A stretch of 64,000 nt of DNA from Alistipes sp. UBA934 (GTDB taxonomy: Bacteria > Bacteroidota > Bacteroidia > Bacteroidales > Rikenellaceae). Below, piece by piece: positions 32,999 through 42,528 of this stretch. Both the position numbers and the translations under genes were made by a program. Under the pieces are notes generated by a model that worked only from the letters and a program-made list of their open reading frames with translations, was not told where the DNA came from and ran no database searches. Position 1 is the first letter of the stretch, and every line of letters begins with the position of its first letter. The stretch is taken from positions 124,001-188,000 of the forward strand of contig DBDK01000008.1 in assembly GCA_002293535.1 (NCBI GenBank). Reading direction: 5' to 3'.

Positions 32999-33640
32999 CT
33001 ATAAATCGCTGTCGGCGCTCCGACCTGAGGGATTTTGGCGCCACTTGTTTAAAATTTCAAGGTCATCCGCACCGACAATACCCTGATCCTTAGCGAGTTC
33101 GATTAGAGTCGGATAGTCACTCAGGGTGTCGAGCGCGACGTCCGCCTGCGCAAAATTTTCCACGGCGGCAGGAAACGCATAGGTGAAAATCGCTACCATC
33201 CCAAGCACATCCAGCCCCGCGTCTTGCAACGCTTTCACCGCTGCCAAAGAACTCCCACCGGTAGAGATAAGATCCTCTATCACAACAACTTTTTGCCCCG
33301 CAGCATATTCTCCTTCGATCAGGTTTTCCAGCCCGTGCCCTTTCGCTGCCGAACGCACATATATAAAAGGTAAGCCCAGCTGCTCCGCAACCAACACACC
33401 GTGAGCGATCGCACCCGTGGCAACTCCCGCGATCACCTCGGTCTGAGTATATTTCGCACGGATCAACTCCACAAAAGCGTCTCGAATCTCAGCTCGAACG
33501 GTCGGATGCGACAAAACCCGCCTGTTGTCGCAATAGATCGGTGAGTGCCATCCGCTGGCCCACGTAAAAAGATTTGCAGGACTGAGTTTTATTGCGTTAA
33601 TTTGCAATAGGCTTTGTGCCGTCTTCTGAGCTGTCGTCAT
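32999..33640 (-). CDS. pyrE: Orotate phosphoribosyltransferase
   Basis: It joins orotate to PRPP to give OMP in pyrimidine synthesis. The 213-residue protein shows the catalytic loop (RSAAKGHGLENLIEGEY) and the PRPP-binding motif VVVIEDLISTGGSSLAAV. The ATG at 33640 (MTTAQKTAQSLL) is chosen; a TTG at 33649 overlaps the -7 box. TATCTTTG ends 6 nt before the ATG, so the leader is minimal. One base separates this start from that of the divergent NUDIX gene, so the pyrE promoter lies inside NUDIX codons. Confidence 0.95.
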   Translation of the reverse strand: MTTAQKTAQSLLQINAIKLSPANLFTWASGWHSPIYCDNRRVLSHPTVRAEIRDAFVELIRAKYTQTEVIAGVATGAIAHGVLVAEQLGLPFIYVRSAAKGHGLENLIEGEYAAGQKVVVIEDLISTGGSSLAAVKALQDAGLDVLGMVAIFTYAFPAAVENFAQADVALDTLSDYPTLIELAKDQGIVGADDLEILNKWRQNPSGRSADSDL

Positions 33641-33641
33641 A

Positions 33642-34088
33642 ATGGACAAAGATACAAAAAAAATTTGGGTAGAAGCGGCCGGCGGTGCCGTTTTGTCTAC
33701 TAACGGCTTTTCGGATGGCCCGCGTTTGCTGATGATGCTTCGTCGCGGGATGTGGGATTTGCCTAAAGGTCACCGAGAAGAGGGTGAAACGCTACGAGAA
33801 TGCGCTGCAAGGGAGGTTTGCGAGGAATGCGGGCTCGATCCGGCTTTTTTGTCGGTCGGCCCCGAACTCATTCGTACCCGGCACTCTTACGTACGACCGG
33901 ACGGCCTTCCTGAAACCAAGCAAGTGACCTGGTTTACAATGACTTATGCAGGAAATACTTCGTCCATCACACCTCAGACCGAAGAAGACATAACCGCCCT
34001 TGAGTGGGTTTTGCTCGACGAAGCCGCGCGCCACGCTGCCACAAGTTTCAAAACGATTCAAGAAGTAATCGCAAAATTGATATTATGA
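33642..34088 (+). CDS. NUDIX hydrolase
   Basis: The 148-residue protein has a canonical Nudix box, GHREEGETLRECAAREVCEECGL, preceded by WDLPK and followed by a hydrophobic core and an acidic C-terminal part. It likely hydrolyses a nucleoside diphosphate derivative; the substrate is not evident. It starts one base from the divergent pyrE start and overlaps the S9 peptidase start by 4 bp. No clear -7 box lies upstream, so its promoter would have to sit within pyrE. Confidence 0.88.
   Translation: MDKDTKKIWVEAAGGAVLSTNGFSDGPRLLMMLRRGMWDLPKGHREEGETLRECAAREVCEECGLDPAFLSVGPELIRTRHSYVRPDGLPETKQVTWFTMTYAGNTSSITPQTEEDITALEWVLLDEAARHAATSFKTIQEVIAKLIL
33647..33654 (-). promoter_or_regulatory. -7 box of pyrE inside the NUDIX coding start
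   Basis: TATCTTTG on the minus strand ends 6 nt before the pyrE ATG and overlaps NUDIX codons 2-5. Confidence 0.6.
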
Positions 34089-36238
34089 AAAAACTATTAA
34101 TTGTAATGGCCTTATTTGCAACAAATTGCGCCACAAAAGAGAAAGCCGCCGGGCCTCTCGAAATCTCTAACGAGCTCACCACCGAAGAACTGGCCGCCGG
34201 TATCCTGACCCCCGAAGTGATTTGGAAGATGGGCCGCATCGGCGAATTTGCCCTCTCGCCCGACGGATCTCAGGTTGTTTACGGGCGTACCGATTATAGT
34301 ATGGCCGAAAATCGCGGTGTCACAACGCTTTGGGTGCAGGGCGTGCCGGCTGGCGAACTCATTCAAATCACTGACAATCAAGGAAATGCATCCGGTGCCA
34401 CGTGGAGTGCCGATGGTTCACACATCTATTTTCTGAGCGATCGCAGTGGTTCGTCACAGCTTTGGAGTTGCACCCCCGACGGAACCGATCTGCGCCAGCT
34501 CTCTAATCTCGACAAAGACATTGACTATTATGGCATTGCACCTTCCGGAGGGAAGATTTTTTACGTCCAGCGTGTGAAGGTCGAAAAGCGCGCTTCGAGC
34601 GAAATCTATCCCGACCTAACCAAGTCTCAAGTCCTTGTGTATGACGACCTTATGGTGCGCCACTGGGATCGTTGGACGGATGGTAGCCACCTGCACATTT
34701 TCGTGTCAGATTTCAACGAAAAGGCTCTCGCAGATGGTGTCTCTGTGACAGCCGGTACTGACATTATGGCAGACGAACCGTTCGACAGCCCTATGGAACC
34801 TTATTTCGACGGTGCGGAAATCGCTTGGAACAATGCCGGAACGCAATTGGCATACACCTGCAAAAAACTTTCGGGAGCCGATTACGCCGTCTCGACCGAT
34901 GCTGATATTTATCTTTACGACCTCGCAACCGGCTCAACCACAAACATTTGCAAGCAAGATAGTAGTGACGCAATGCCTGGTTATGACAAATATCCGGTCT
35001 TTTCGCCTGATGACCAGCGCATTGCGTTTCGCAGCCAGCGTCGCGCCGGTAACGAAGCCGATAAAGAGCGACTGTTTGTGTATGATATTGCTGCTAAGCG
35101 TTTTACCGACCTAACCGAGAACTTCGACCACAGCGCAACCAACGTCATCTGGAATGGCAACAATGAGTTGATGTTCATCGCGCCATACTTCGGCACTTAC
35201 CAATTTTGCAAAGTCGTAATGCCTACTTCGGAAAGCACTACGCAAAATTCCATACCATACAACGTAACTCTCATAACCTCAGGGGATCACGACATTGTAG
35301 CAGCCTCGCGAGCGAGCGGTCAGACCGTAGTTTCGCTGACTCGCCAAGACCACGCTGCCGAGCTCTATACACTCAATGCCGAGACTGGTGAAATGGCTCG
35401 ACTTACAGACATTAACCAGCATATTTTCAACAACATACATATGGGCGCGATCGAAAAACGCTGGATCAAAACCACCGACGGCAAGGATATGCTCACGTGG
35501 GTGATTTTCCCGCCCGATTTCGATCCTGCGAAGAAATACCCCACCTTGCTCTACTGTGAGGGTGGCCCGCAAAGTACTGTGAGTCAGATGTGGAGCTACC
35601 GCTGGAACTTCCAGCTTATGGCAGCGCAGGGATACATCGTCGTTGCACCCAATCGTCGCGGCACCCCCAGCTTCGGTCAAGAATGGACCGACCAAATTTC
35701 AGGCGACTATTCGGGCCAAAATATCCGTGACCTGCTCGTCGCTATCGACGAAGTGGCCCGCGAACCCTACGTAGATAAAGATCGAATGGGCTGTGTAGGA
35801 GCAAGTTACGGCGGTTATTCGTCGTTCTATCTTGCGGGTGTTCACCAAAAGCGCTTCAAGGCGTTCATCGCCCACTGCGGTATTTTCGACTTCACCAGTA
35901 TGTACGGCGAGACCGAGGAGTTGTTTTTCGTGAACAACGATTACGGCGGCCCTTATTGGGACAAAAACAACGCTGTCGCTCAACGCTCCTATGCCCACTC
36001 GCCCCATACTCTCGTTCAGAATTGGGATACTCCGATGCTGATAATCACCGGGTTAAACGATTTCCGCATCCCCTACACGCAGAGCATCGAGGCTCATACA
36101 GCCGCTCGTCTCCGCGGCATCGACAGCCGGTTGGTAGTGTTTGAGAACGAGGCACATCAGGTATTCAAACCGCAAAATTCGCTCGTTTGGAACCGCGAAT
36201 TCTTCGGCTGGCTCGACAAATACGTAAAAGGAAATTAG
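34085..36238 (+). CDS. S9-family prolyl oligopeptidase/dipeptidyl peptidase lipoprotein
   Basis: The 717-residue protein has an N-terminal hydrophobic signal with a Cys (ATNCATKEK) suggesting a lipoprotein, a beta-propeller region (VIWKMGRIGEFALSPDGSQVVYGRT and further blades) and an alpha/beta-hydrolase domain. The triad is visible: Ser574 in GASYGGYS, Asp659 in GLNDFRIPYTQS, His691 in NEAHQVFKP. It would cleave peptides, probably after proline, in the periplasm or at the surface. The ATG at 34085 is used rather than an upstream frame reaching 34004, which lies inside the NUDIX gene. The gene overlaps udk by 4 bp. Confidence 0.93.
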   Translation: MKKLLIVMALFATNCATKEKAAGPLEISNELTTEELAAGILTPEVIWKMGRIGEFALSPDGSQVVYGRTDYSMAENRGVTTLWVQGVPAGELIQITDNQGNASGATWSADGSHIYFLSDRSGSSQLWSCTPDGTDLRQLSNLDKDIDYYGIAPSGGKIFYVQRVKVEKRASSEIYPDLTKSQVLVYDDLMVRHWDRWTDGSHLHIFVSDFNEKALADGVSVTAGTDIMADEPFDSPMEPYFDGAEIAWNNAGTQLAYTCKKLSGADYAVSTDADIYLYDLATGSTTNICKQDSSDAMPGYDKYPVFSPDDQRIAFRSQRRAGNEADKERLFVYDIAAKRFTDLTENFDHSATNVIWNGNNELMFIAPYFGTYQFCKVVMPTSESTTQNSIPYNVTLITSGDHDIVAASRASGQTVVSLTRQDHAAELYTLNAETGEMARLTDINQHIFNNIHMGAIEKRWIKTTDGKDMLTWVIFPPDFDPAKKYPTLLYCEGGPQSTVSQMWSYRWNFQLMAAQGYIVVAPNRRGTPSFGQEWTDQISGDYSGQNIRDLLVAIDEVAREPYVDKDRMGCVGASYGGYSSFYLAGVHQKRFKAFIAHCGIFDFTSMYGETEELFFVNNDYGGPYWDKNNAVAQRSYAHSPHTLVQNWDTPMLIITGLNDFRIPYTQSIEAHTAARLRGIDSRLVVFENEAHQVFKPQNSLVWNREFFGWLDKYVKGN

Positions 36239-36873
36239 CTGCGGATCAGGGATTTGATATTCTCGATCAACATCGCCACAGCCACGGAATTGAATCCTCC
36301 TTCGGGTATTATCACGTCGGCCCAGCGCTTGCTCGGCTCGACGAACTCCTCGTGCATCGGTTTGACGGTATTGAGATACTGACTTATAACCGATTCCATT
36401 GTCCGTCCGCGCTCGCAAACGTCTCTCAGCACGCGTCGGGCAAGACGGACATCGGCGTCGGTATCGACAAAAACTTTAATATCCATCTGCTCGCGAAGTT
36501 CCTGATTTTCAAAGATCAGGATTCCATCGACGATTATCACACGCGAGGGTTTAACGAGCTCGGTTTCGGCAGTACGATTGTGCTCCACAAACGAATAGAC
36601 AGGCTGCTGAATGGGCACGCCGCTCTTCAACGCTTTGAGATGTTCCACCATCATCCCCGTGTCGAATGCGCCGGGATGATCATAGTTCAATCGCGCACGT
36701 TCGTCAAACGTCAGGTCGGGGTGGGCTTTGTAATAGGAGTCGTGACAGAGCATTGCAACACTTGCACCGCCTTCGCGAACTTCGCCGCCAAAAGCGTCCA
36801 ACAGCTTGCGAACCAGCGTGCTTTTCCCTGATCCGGTGCCGCCCGCAACTCCGATCACAGTCACATTAGGCAT
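36235..36873 (-). CDS. udk: Uridine kinase
   Basis: It phosphorylates uridine and cytidine in pyrimidine salvage. The 212-residue protein has Walker A GVAGGTGSGKSTLV, LCHDSYYKAHPDLTFDERARLNYDHPGAFDT, VDGILIFENQELREQMDIKVFVDTDADVRLARR and RDVCERGRTMESVISQYLNTVKPMHEEFVEPSKRWADVIIPEGG (described in part; all typical of Udk). It overlaps gyrB by 8 bp upstream and the S9 peptidase gene tail to tail by 4 bp. Confidence 0.96.
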   Translation of the reverse strand: MPNVTVIGVAGGTGSGKSTLVRKLLDAFGGEVREGGASVAMLCHDSYYKAHPDLTFDERARLNYDHPGAFDTGMMVEHLKALKSGVPIQQPVYSFVEHNRTAETELVKPSRVIIVDGILIFENQELREQMDIKVFVDTDADVRLARRVLRDVCERGRTMESVISQYLNTVKPMHEEFVEPSKRWADVIIPEGGFNSVAVAMLIENIKSLIRS

Positions 36874-38830
36874 CTATATTCGCATATTTTGCATTTTGTT
36901 CAATGAACTCGCGTCTTGGCGGTACATCGTCGCCCATCAGCATTGAGAAGGTGCGGTCGGCTTCCGATGCATTTTCGATCGTCACCTGTCGCAGTATTCG
37001 GCTTTCGGGATTCATCGTTGTCTCCCAAAGTTGCTCGGCATTCATTTCTCCGAGACCTTTATATCTCTGAGTATGAACGCCTTTCGATCCAAATTCCTCG
37101 ATGGTTTGCTCACGTTGCTCTTCGCTCCAGCAGTAGCGTTCTCTGTTTCCTTTTTTGACCAGATAGAGCGGCGGCGTTGCTATGTATATGTGATTATTTT
37201 CGATCAGCTCGCGCATCTTACGGAAGAAAAACGTGAGCATCAGCGTCGCGATGTGGCTTCCGTCCACGTCGGCATCGGTCATAATAATTATCTTTCCGTA
37301 CCTTAGTTTTTCGAGGTTCAGTGCTTTACTATCTTCCTCTGTACCAATGGTTACGCCTATCGCCGTGAACATATTTTTGATCTCCTCGTTCTCCCACATC
37401 TTGTGTTCTTGTGCTTTTTCGATATTCAGGATTTTTCCTCTCAGGGGCATAATCGCTTGGAACACACGGTCACGGCCCTGTTTTGCGGTTCCTCCTGCCG
37501 AGTCCCCTTCCACGAAGAAGATTTCGGTTCTGTCACGGTCTCTCGATGAGCAGTCGGCCAATTTTCCCGGTAATCCTGAGCCCGATAATACATTTTTGCG
37601 CTGAACCAATTCTCTTGCGTTGCGCGCAGCATAGCGAGCCGTAGCAGCTAAGATCACTTTCTGTACGATCGCACGAGCATCTTTTGGGTTCTCTTCGAGA
37701 TAATTCCCAAGTGCCTGAGCCAAAGCGCCATCCACAGCTGTTGCAACTTCGCTGTTGCCCAGTTTCGTTTTGGTTTGTCCCTCGAACTGGGGCTCTTGCA
37801 CTTTCACCGAAACCACTGCCGTAAGCCCTTCCCGGAAGTCGTCGCCGGCAATCTCGAACTTGAGTTTCGACAGCATCCCGCTCTCGTCGGCGTACTTTTT
37901 CAGCGTCCTGGTGAGCGCTCTCCGGAAGCCCGTCATATGGGTTCCGCCTTCTATAGTGTTGATGTTATTCACGTATGAGTGAACGTTTTCCGTAAATCCT
38001 GTGTTGTACTGCATCGCCACTTCCACCGGCACTCCGTCGCGCTCGGTGTCGAGATAAATCACATCTTCCGTCAGCTTCTCCCTGTTGGCGTCCAGATATT
38101 GCACGAACTCCTTCAGCCCGCCTTCCGAGTAAAACTCTTCGTGCCTCGATTTCGTTCCTTCTTCACTGACTCGTAAGTCGGTGAGTTCCATCCTGATACC
38201 CTTGTTCAGGTATGCCAGCTCACGCAGTCTTGCAGCGAGAATGTCATACTCATATTTTGTAACCGAAAAGATCGTCGGGTCGGGATGGAACGTGATCTTC
38301 GTGCCGGTCGTCTTTGCCTCGCCGATGATCTCCATCTTCGTGGTCGGCGCACCTATGCTGTAGCACTGCTGATATATCTTGCCGTCACGTTTGATTTCCG
38401 CCACAAAATTATCCGAAAGCGCATTAACGCACGACATACCCACCCCGTGGAGCCCACCGGAGACTTTGTAGCTGTCTTTGGAGAACTTTCCGCCCGCGTG
38501 CAGCACTGTCAGCACCACTTCGAGCGCAGATTTCCCCTCTTTTTCGTGATAATCGACCGGAATCCCACGCCCGTTGTCCTCGACGGTTACCGAATTGTCC
38601 GGATTGATCGTCACTTTAATGTCGGTTGCATAGCCTGCCAGAGCTTCGTCGATGGAGTTATCGACTATTTCGTACACAAGGTGATGCAACCCTTTCACGC
38701 CGATGTCACCTATGTACATTGCGGGCCTTTTGCGCACCGCTTCCAGCCCTTCCAGCACCTGAATGCTGGATGCCGAATACTCCTCCTGCCCTCCCTGCTG
38801 TGGCCCCTGATTATTTTTGTTCTGTTCCAT
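36866..38830 (-). CDS. gyrB: DNA gyrase subunit B
   Basis: The ATPase subunit of gyrase. The 654-residue protein shows the GHKL ATP site (EIVDNSIDEALAGYA, VEDNGRGIPV, GGLHGVGMSCVNALS), the transducer domain (QYNTGFTENVHSYVNNINTIEGGTH) and the TOPRIM domain (FFVEGDSAGGTAKQGRDR, IIIMTDADVDGSHI), followed by QRYKGLGEMNAEQLWETTMNPE, which favours GyrB over ParE. The ATG at 38830 (MEQNKNNQG) is used; a longer frame to 38851 would extend further into the preceding gene, which the chosen start already overlaps by 20 bp. Confidence 0.96.
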   Translation of the reverse strand: MEQNKNNQGPQQGGQEEYSASSIQVLEGLEAVRKRPAMYIGDIGVKGLHHLVYEIVDNSIDEALAGYATDIKVTINPDNSVTVEDNGRGIPVDYHEKEGKSALEVVLTVLHAGGKFSKDSYKVSGGLHGVGMSCVNALSDNFVAEIKRDGKIYQQCYSIGAPTTKMEIIGEAKTTGTKITFHPDPTIFSVTKYEYDILAARLRELAYLNKGIRMELTDLRVSEEGTKSRHEEFYSEGGLKEFVQYLDANREKLTEDVIYLDTERDGVPVEVAMQYNTGFTENVHSYVNNINTIEGGTHMTGFRRALTRTLKKYADESGMLSKLKFEIAGDDFREGLTAVVSVKVQEPQFEGQTKTKLGNSEVATAVDGALAQALGNYLEENPKDARAIVQKVILAATARYAARNARELVQRKNVLSGSGLPGKLADCSSRDRDRTEIFFVEGDSAGGTAKQGRDRVFQAIMPLRGKILNIEKAQEHKMWENEEIKNMFTAIGVTIGTEEDSKALNLEKLRYGKIIIMTDADVDGSHIATLMLTFFFRKMRELIENNHIYIATPPLYLVKKGNRERYCWSEEQREQTIEEFGSKGVHTQRYKGLGEMNAEQLWETTMNPESRILRQVTIENASEADRTFSMLMGDDVPPRREFIEQNAKYANIDA

Positions 38831-39563
38831 AAAATATCGCATTAATGTCAAGTTCCTCTATGCAACCGCGGTTGAAACGCACCGTGCGCGAGGGATATAG
38901 TTGAATATTGGTCACGTTGTGAGTGGACATCACGATCGCACATCCTCCCTGGGCGATACTGCAAAACAGTCGCATTATTCCCTCGGCAGTTTCCGGGTCG
39001 AGATTTCCTGTCGGTTCGTCAGCCAGAATTACCTCAGGGTCGTTCAGCAGTGCTCTCGCGATCGCAAGTCGCTGTTGTTCACCGCCTGAGAGTTCGAACG
39101 GCATCTTGTATTCCTTGTTTGTGAGTCCCACCTGATCCAGCACGTCCGCTATTCGTTGCATCATTTCGGTACGGTTCTTCCATCCCGTAGCCCGCAATAC
39201 AAATAGCAGATTTTCAAGTACATTGCGATCGGTAAGCAGTTGATAGTCCTGAAAGACTATCCCCAATCGGCGTCTCAACGCAGGCACATCCCGCCGCCTC
39301 ACGCTTCCCAGATCGAAGCCCGCCACACTTCCTTCTCCTTCCAGCAGGGGCACTTCGGCATACAGGGTTTTCAGCAGCGAGCTTTTTCCGCTTCCCACTC
39401 GCCCTATCAGATAGACCATTTCGCCCGGCGCGACTTTCAATGAGACCTCACTGAGCACTTTTTCGCCGCACTTTCGATAATTTCTGTGCGTAAGTCTCCG
39501 TCCCACCACCAACGAGTGATAGACGTTCACGCCTCTTAGTTCTATAACGTTTTCGTGTGCCAT
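38811..39563 (-). CDS. FtsE-like ABC transporter ATP-binding protein
   Basis: The 250-residue ATPase has Walker A GRVGSGKSSL, Q-loop VFQDYQLL, the ABC signature LSGGEQQRLAIARALL, Walker B VILADEPTGNLD and the H-loop STHN. FtsE couples to FtsX at the divisome; the size and motif set fit FtsE but no ftsX is adjacent. An in-frame start at 39575 lies in the -7 box, so the ATG at 39563 is used. Its -7 box touches the stop of pnuT and ends 9 nt before the ATG. It overlaps gyrB by 20 bp. Confidence 0.82.
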   Translation of the reverse strand: MAHENVIELRGVNVYHSLVVGRRLTHRNYRKCGEKVLSEVSLKVAPGEMVYLIGRVGSGKSSLLKTLYAEVPLLEGEGSVAGFDLGSVRRRDVPALRRRLGIVFQDYQLLTDRNVLENLLFVLRATGWKNRTEMMQRIADVLDQVGLTNKEYKMPFELSGGEQQRLAIARALLNDPEVILADEPTGNLDPETAEGIMRLFCSIAQGGCAIVMSTHNVTNIQLYPSRTVRFNRGCIEELDINAIFYGTEQK

Positions 39564-39572
39564 TTTAGCACA

Positions 39573-39580
39573 CAAAGATA
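39573..39580 (-). promoter_or_regulatory. -7 box of the FtsE-like gene
   Basis: TATCTTTG on the minus strand, directly after the pnuT stop codon and 9 nt before the ATG at 39563. Confidence 0.55.
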
Positions 39581-40189
39581 CTAAATTTTACCTAATATTT
39601 GCCGTTTCCAGCGAATAAATCCTGCAACCGCAAGAATCGAATATAGACCATAGAGACCGGCCGTGAACGGGATGTCTTTATAGATGTAGAGTCCACAACT
39701 CACCAAGTCTACCACCAGCCACACCAACCACTGCTCAACGAACTTCCGCGAGAGCATCCACATCGCCACAACGCTCAGCGCCGTGGTAGCTGCGTCCAGT
39801 AGCGGTACCGTGCTGTCCGTGAAGCGGATAAGTATAAAAGCTATGAGCGCGAAAACCCCGACGGCAACCCCCGCCAGAGGCACGATCAACTTCAGCGGAG
39901 TATGTGAAATCGGTAGCATTGCCTGAACTTTTGAGCCGTCGTCACTTTTCGGCAAGCCTCGTTTTCTCAGCCAGCCCCGCCACACCGCCAGCCCGTAAAT
40001 CCCTGCCAAAACGTAGTAGACGTTCATCGACGCATCGGCATAAAGACCTGATTGATAATATAGTACTCCGTGCACCACCGGCATCACGAGCCCCACTACC
40101 CAAAGCCAGATATTCGCCTTATACTCCAGCCACAAATACACCAGTCCCAGCCCGACGCCGACAATCTGCAGTATCAGTTTCCAATCCAT
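39581..40189 (-). CDS. pnuT: PnuT-type vitamin transporter, probably for thiamine
   Basis: The 202-residue membrane protein has about seven hydrophobic helices and PnuC-family motifs (LGLVYLWLEYKANIWLWVVGL, GLYADASMNVYYVLAGIYGLAVWRGW, WLVWLVVDLVSCGLYIYKDIPFTAGLYGLYSILAVAGFIRW in part). PnuC members move nicotinamide riboside, PnuT thiamine. The thiamine assignment rests on its place 4 bp downstream of a receptor gene controlled by a TPP riboswitch, an arrangement known in Bacteroides. It would carry thiamine across the inner membrane. Confidence 0.88.
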   Translation of the reverse strand: MDWKLILQIVGVGLGLVYLWLEYKANIWLWVVGLVMPVVHGVLYYQSGLYADASMNVYYVLAGIYGLAVWRGWLRKRGLPKSDDGSKVQAMLPISHTPLKLIVPLAGVAVGVFALIAFILIRFTDSTVPLLDAATTALSVVAMWMLSRKFVEQWLVWLVVDLVSCGLYIYKDIPFTAGLYGLYSILAVAGFIRWKRQILGKI

Positions 40190-40193
40190 CTTC

Positions 40194-42443
40194 TCAGAAT
40201 CTTAAGGTTATGGTACCCAGTGCGTTGATCGTAGCTTGCGGAAAATATCCCGCTTCGCTTGCTATGTATGCAGGGTCGTCGTGCACCATCGACGAGTAGC
40301 CGAAACCCGAGCTCGAATACTTCGCGTTCAACAGGTTATTCACCGCCACTCCCAGTTCCAGATGCTCGTTGAATCGGTAGCTGGCCCTGAGGTTCGTCAC
40401 CCAATATGCCGGCAGCGAAAGTTCGTCGCGCTGCGAGTTCGTCAGGTATTGTTTGCTCACGTAATTTGTCTGCAGGGCACCATAAAATCCACCCGTATTG
40501 AAGCTGAAAATATTCCCTGCAATGATCTCCGGTGAGAATGCTATATTCGTATCTCCCAACTTGTTAGCCGTGTGCGATTGTATCCCTTCCGGCGTGTACA
40601 TATAATCCCAATTCGCGTCGTAATCGGGCAGATATTCGATGTAGTCTTTGATTCGGTTGCGCGAAAAAGTGCCGAAAATATCCCACCTGAACCACTTTGT
40701 GATCTCCACACCCACGGTCAGTTCCACTCCTGCTCGGAAGCTCTTCGGTACGTTTGCCGCCAGGGCTTCTCCTATGTCGTTCAGCTCTCCCGTCGGCACA
40801 AGCTGGTCTCGATAGTTCATATAGTAGAAGTTTGCGCTGGCCGTAACTCTCTCGCCTGTAAACTTATATCCCACCTCCGTGTCGAACAGTCTTTCCGAGC
40901 GCGGCGTCACTCCGAATTTCGCCTCCGTGTAGTTATCGCGCGTAGGTTCCTTGTGTGCCACGGCAAACGATGCATACACTGCGTTTCGAGCGTTAATGTC
41001 GTAATACACACCCACTTTCGGATTTAAGAAATTATAATTTCTGTCCACATCCAGCTCCTGCATCTTCTCGTGTATCCAGTCATACACGTCGTTCGTGCCG
41101 CCGATCCTGTGCGAAATATGCCTGAACTGCACGTCTCCCCACAGACTCAGCCCCTTCACGGGGCTCCACGACGCTTTAGCAAACACATTGGCATCGTCCT
41201 TGGTCGTTGTGTTGCGATAATATTCGTGCAGAGGATCGATCGGATGCGCGTAATTTTCGATCCACGAGACCTGCCCGAAGTGGTCTCCCGCGTATTGATT
41301 CCACGCCGCACCCATTGCCGCCGACAAGTTTTCCCCGCTATATGAAACCGACGCGATCGCTCCTCCGAAATTGTTCCACATCTTTTTTCTGCGAACCAGG
41401 TCCGAATCCCCATCCTTTAGACCATACTCCGGCAGCCAGCGATCGTCCTTAAACTCTTCGTAATAGCCGTCCCCGCGCGTATAGTGCCCTGTGATATTCA
41501 GACTCCATCTGTCACTAAGACGCTGGTCTATAAGTAATTGAAAATTATATTGCGTATAAAAATCCTTCTGATCCGGATAGTAGACCCCTGGCGAGATCTC
41601 TCCCGCCGTATTGTGTCTCCGTCCGAACTCTTCTATTTGACTGGCTGTAAGTCCGTTCCAGGCGTGATACGTTGCTTCGTGTCCGCCGAACGAGATCAGT
41701 TTGACCGATGTCGAACTCCCGAAATATCCCGCCTGCACGAAGTACGATTTCAGGTCGGCCGATGCACGGTCTATATATCCGTCCGAGCCTATGTTCGATA
41801 GCCGCCCGCCGATCGCCCACTTGCCCGATTCGCCATCCCTGCCGCCTATCAATCCCGACCCCCAGCGTACGCTCTCTCTGTGAGTGTTGAACGACCCGTA
41901 AGTTGCCGACAGTTCGGCAAATGGCCGTAGCGAAAGAGGCTCTGTCGCCATATTCACGCTTGCCCCGAATGCTCCCGCACCGTTGGTCGATGTGCCCACT
42001 CCCCGTTGTATTTGAATATCGCGCACGGATGCTGCAAAGTCGGGAATATTCACCCAAAACAAGCGGTGCGATTCGCCGTCGTTCAGCGGTACCCCGTTGG
42101 CTGTCACGTTGATGCGCGTACCGTCCGTTCCTCTGATGCTTAGTGCGGTGTAGCCGATTCCCGTTCCTGCGTCCGAGGTTGCCACTACCGACGGCGTTGC
42201 CGTCAGCATAAATGGAATGTCCACACCCGTTCCCACCACTCGCTCTATCTGTTTTCGATCGAGGTCGGTGTAGGCAATGGGGGTTTTTTCGCCTGCCCGC
42301 GACGCTGAAATGGTTACATTTTCGATTTGGATTGTTTTCATCGAGTCCATCCGACCCGCTCCGACGCGCTCGAAGCCTTGCTCCTGCGCAAAGGCGACAC
42401 CACACGCACACAGCGCGGCCGCCATTAAGACTGCTTCTTTCAT
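40194..42443 (-). CDS. TonB-dependent outer-membrane receptor for thiamine (TPP riboswitch-controlled)
   Basis: A 749-residue receptor starting at the ATG at 42443 (MKEAVLMAAALCACGVAFAQ signal peptide). A TonB-box-like MKTIQIENVTISASRAGEK region, plug (SIRGTDGTRINVTANGVPLNDGESHRLFWVNIPDF in part) and barrel with C-terminal GTITLRF follow. There is no carboxypeptidase-like domain. The longer frame to 42650 runs through the riboswitch and is not used. The TPP aptamer upstream and pnuT downstream identify thiamine as the likely ligand. An aptamer-embedded GGAGG lies just before the ATG. Confidence 0.9.
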   Translation of the reverse strand: MKEAVLMAAALCACGVAFAQEQGFERVGAGRMDSMKTIQIENVTISASRAGEKTPIAYTDLDRKQIERVVGTGVDIPFMLTATPSVVATSDAGTGIGYTALSIRGTDGTRINVTANGVPLNDGESHRLFWVNIPDFAASVRDIQIQRGVGTSTNGAGAFGASVNMATEPLSLRPFAELSATYGSFNTHRESVRWGSGLIGGRDGESGKWAIGGRLSNIGSDGYIDRASADLKSYFVQAGYFGSSTSVKLISFGGHEATYHAWNGLTASQIEEFGRRHNTAGEISPGVYYPDQKDFYTQYNFQLLIDQRLSDRWSLNITGHYTRGDGYYEEFKDDRWLPEYGLKDGDSDLVRRKKMWNNFGGAIASVSYSGENLSAAMGAAWNQYAGDHFGQVSWIENYAHPIDPLHEYYRNTTTKDDANVFAKASWSPVKGLSLWGDVQFRHISHRIGGTNDVYDWIHEKMQELDVDRNYNFLNPKVGVYYDINARNAVYASFAVAHKEPTRDNYTEAKFGVTPRSERLFDTEVGYKFTGERVTASANFYYMNYRDQLVPTGELNDIGEALAANVPKSFRAGVELTVGVEITKWFRWDIFGTFSRNRIKDYIEYLPDYDANWDYMYTPEGIQSHTANKLGDTNIAFSPEIIAGNIFSFNTGGFYGALQTNYVSKQYLTNSQRDELSLPAYWVTNLRASYRFNEHLELGVAVNNLLNAKYSSSGFGYSSMVHDDPAYIASEAGYFPQATINALGTITLRF

Positions 42444-42448
42444 AATAG

Positions 42449-42523
42449 TTTCCTCCGCCGGTATTATCCGGATCAGGTTCAATGGGTATGATCTCAGCCT
42501 TGCCTTTGGGCAAGACACCCCCC
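42449..42523 (-). ncRNA. TPP (thi-box) riboswitch
   Basis: On the minus strand the leader reads GGGGTGTC, then GCTGAGATCATACCC, then GAACCTGATCCGGATAATACCGGCGGAGGAAAC in sequence, the classic THI-element with the CTGAGA pyrimidine-sensing and GATAATACCGGCG pyrophosphate-sensing arms. It ends only a few bases before the receptor ATG at 42443. Its last helix strand includes GGAGG, so ligand binding could also hide a ribosome-binding site. Confidence 0.96.
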
Positions 42524-42528
42524 TTGTT

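Noticed and set aside
41545..42513. A 322-codon frame on the same strand as the thiamine receptor
   Set aside because: It is an out-of-frame reading of the receptor and TPP leader, Arg/Gly-rich with no domain.
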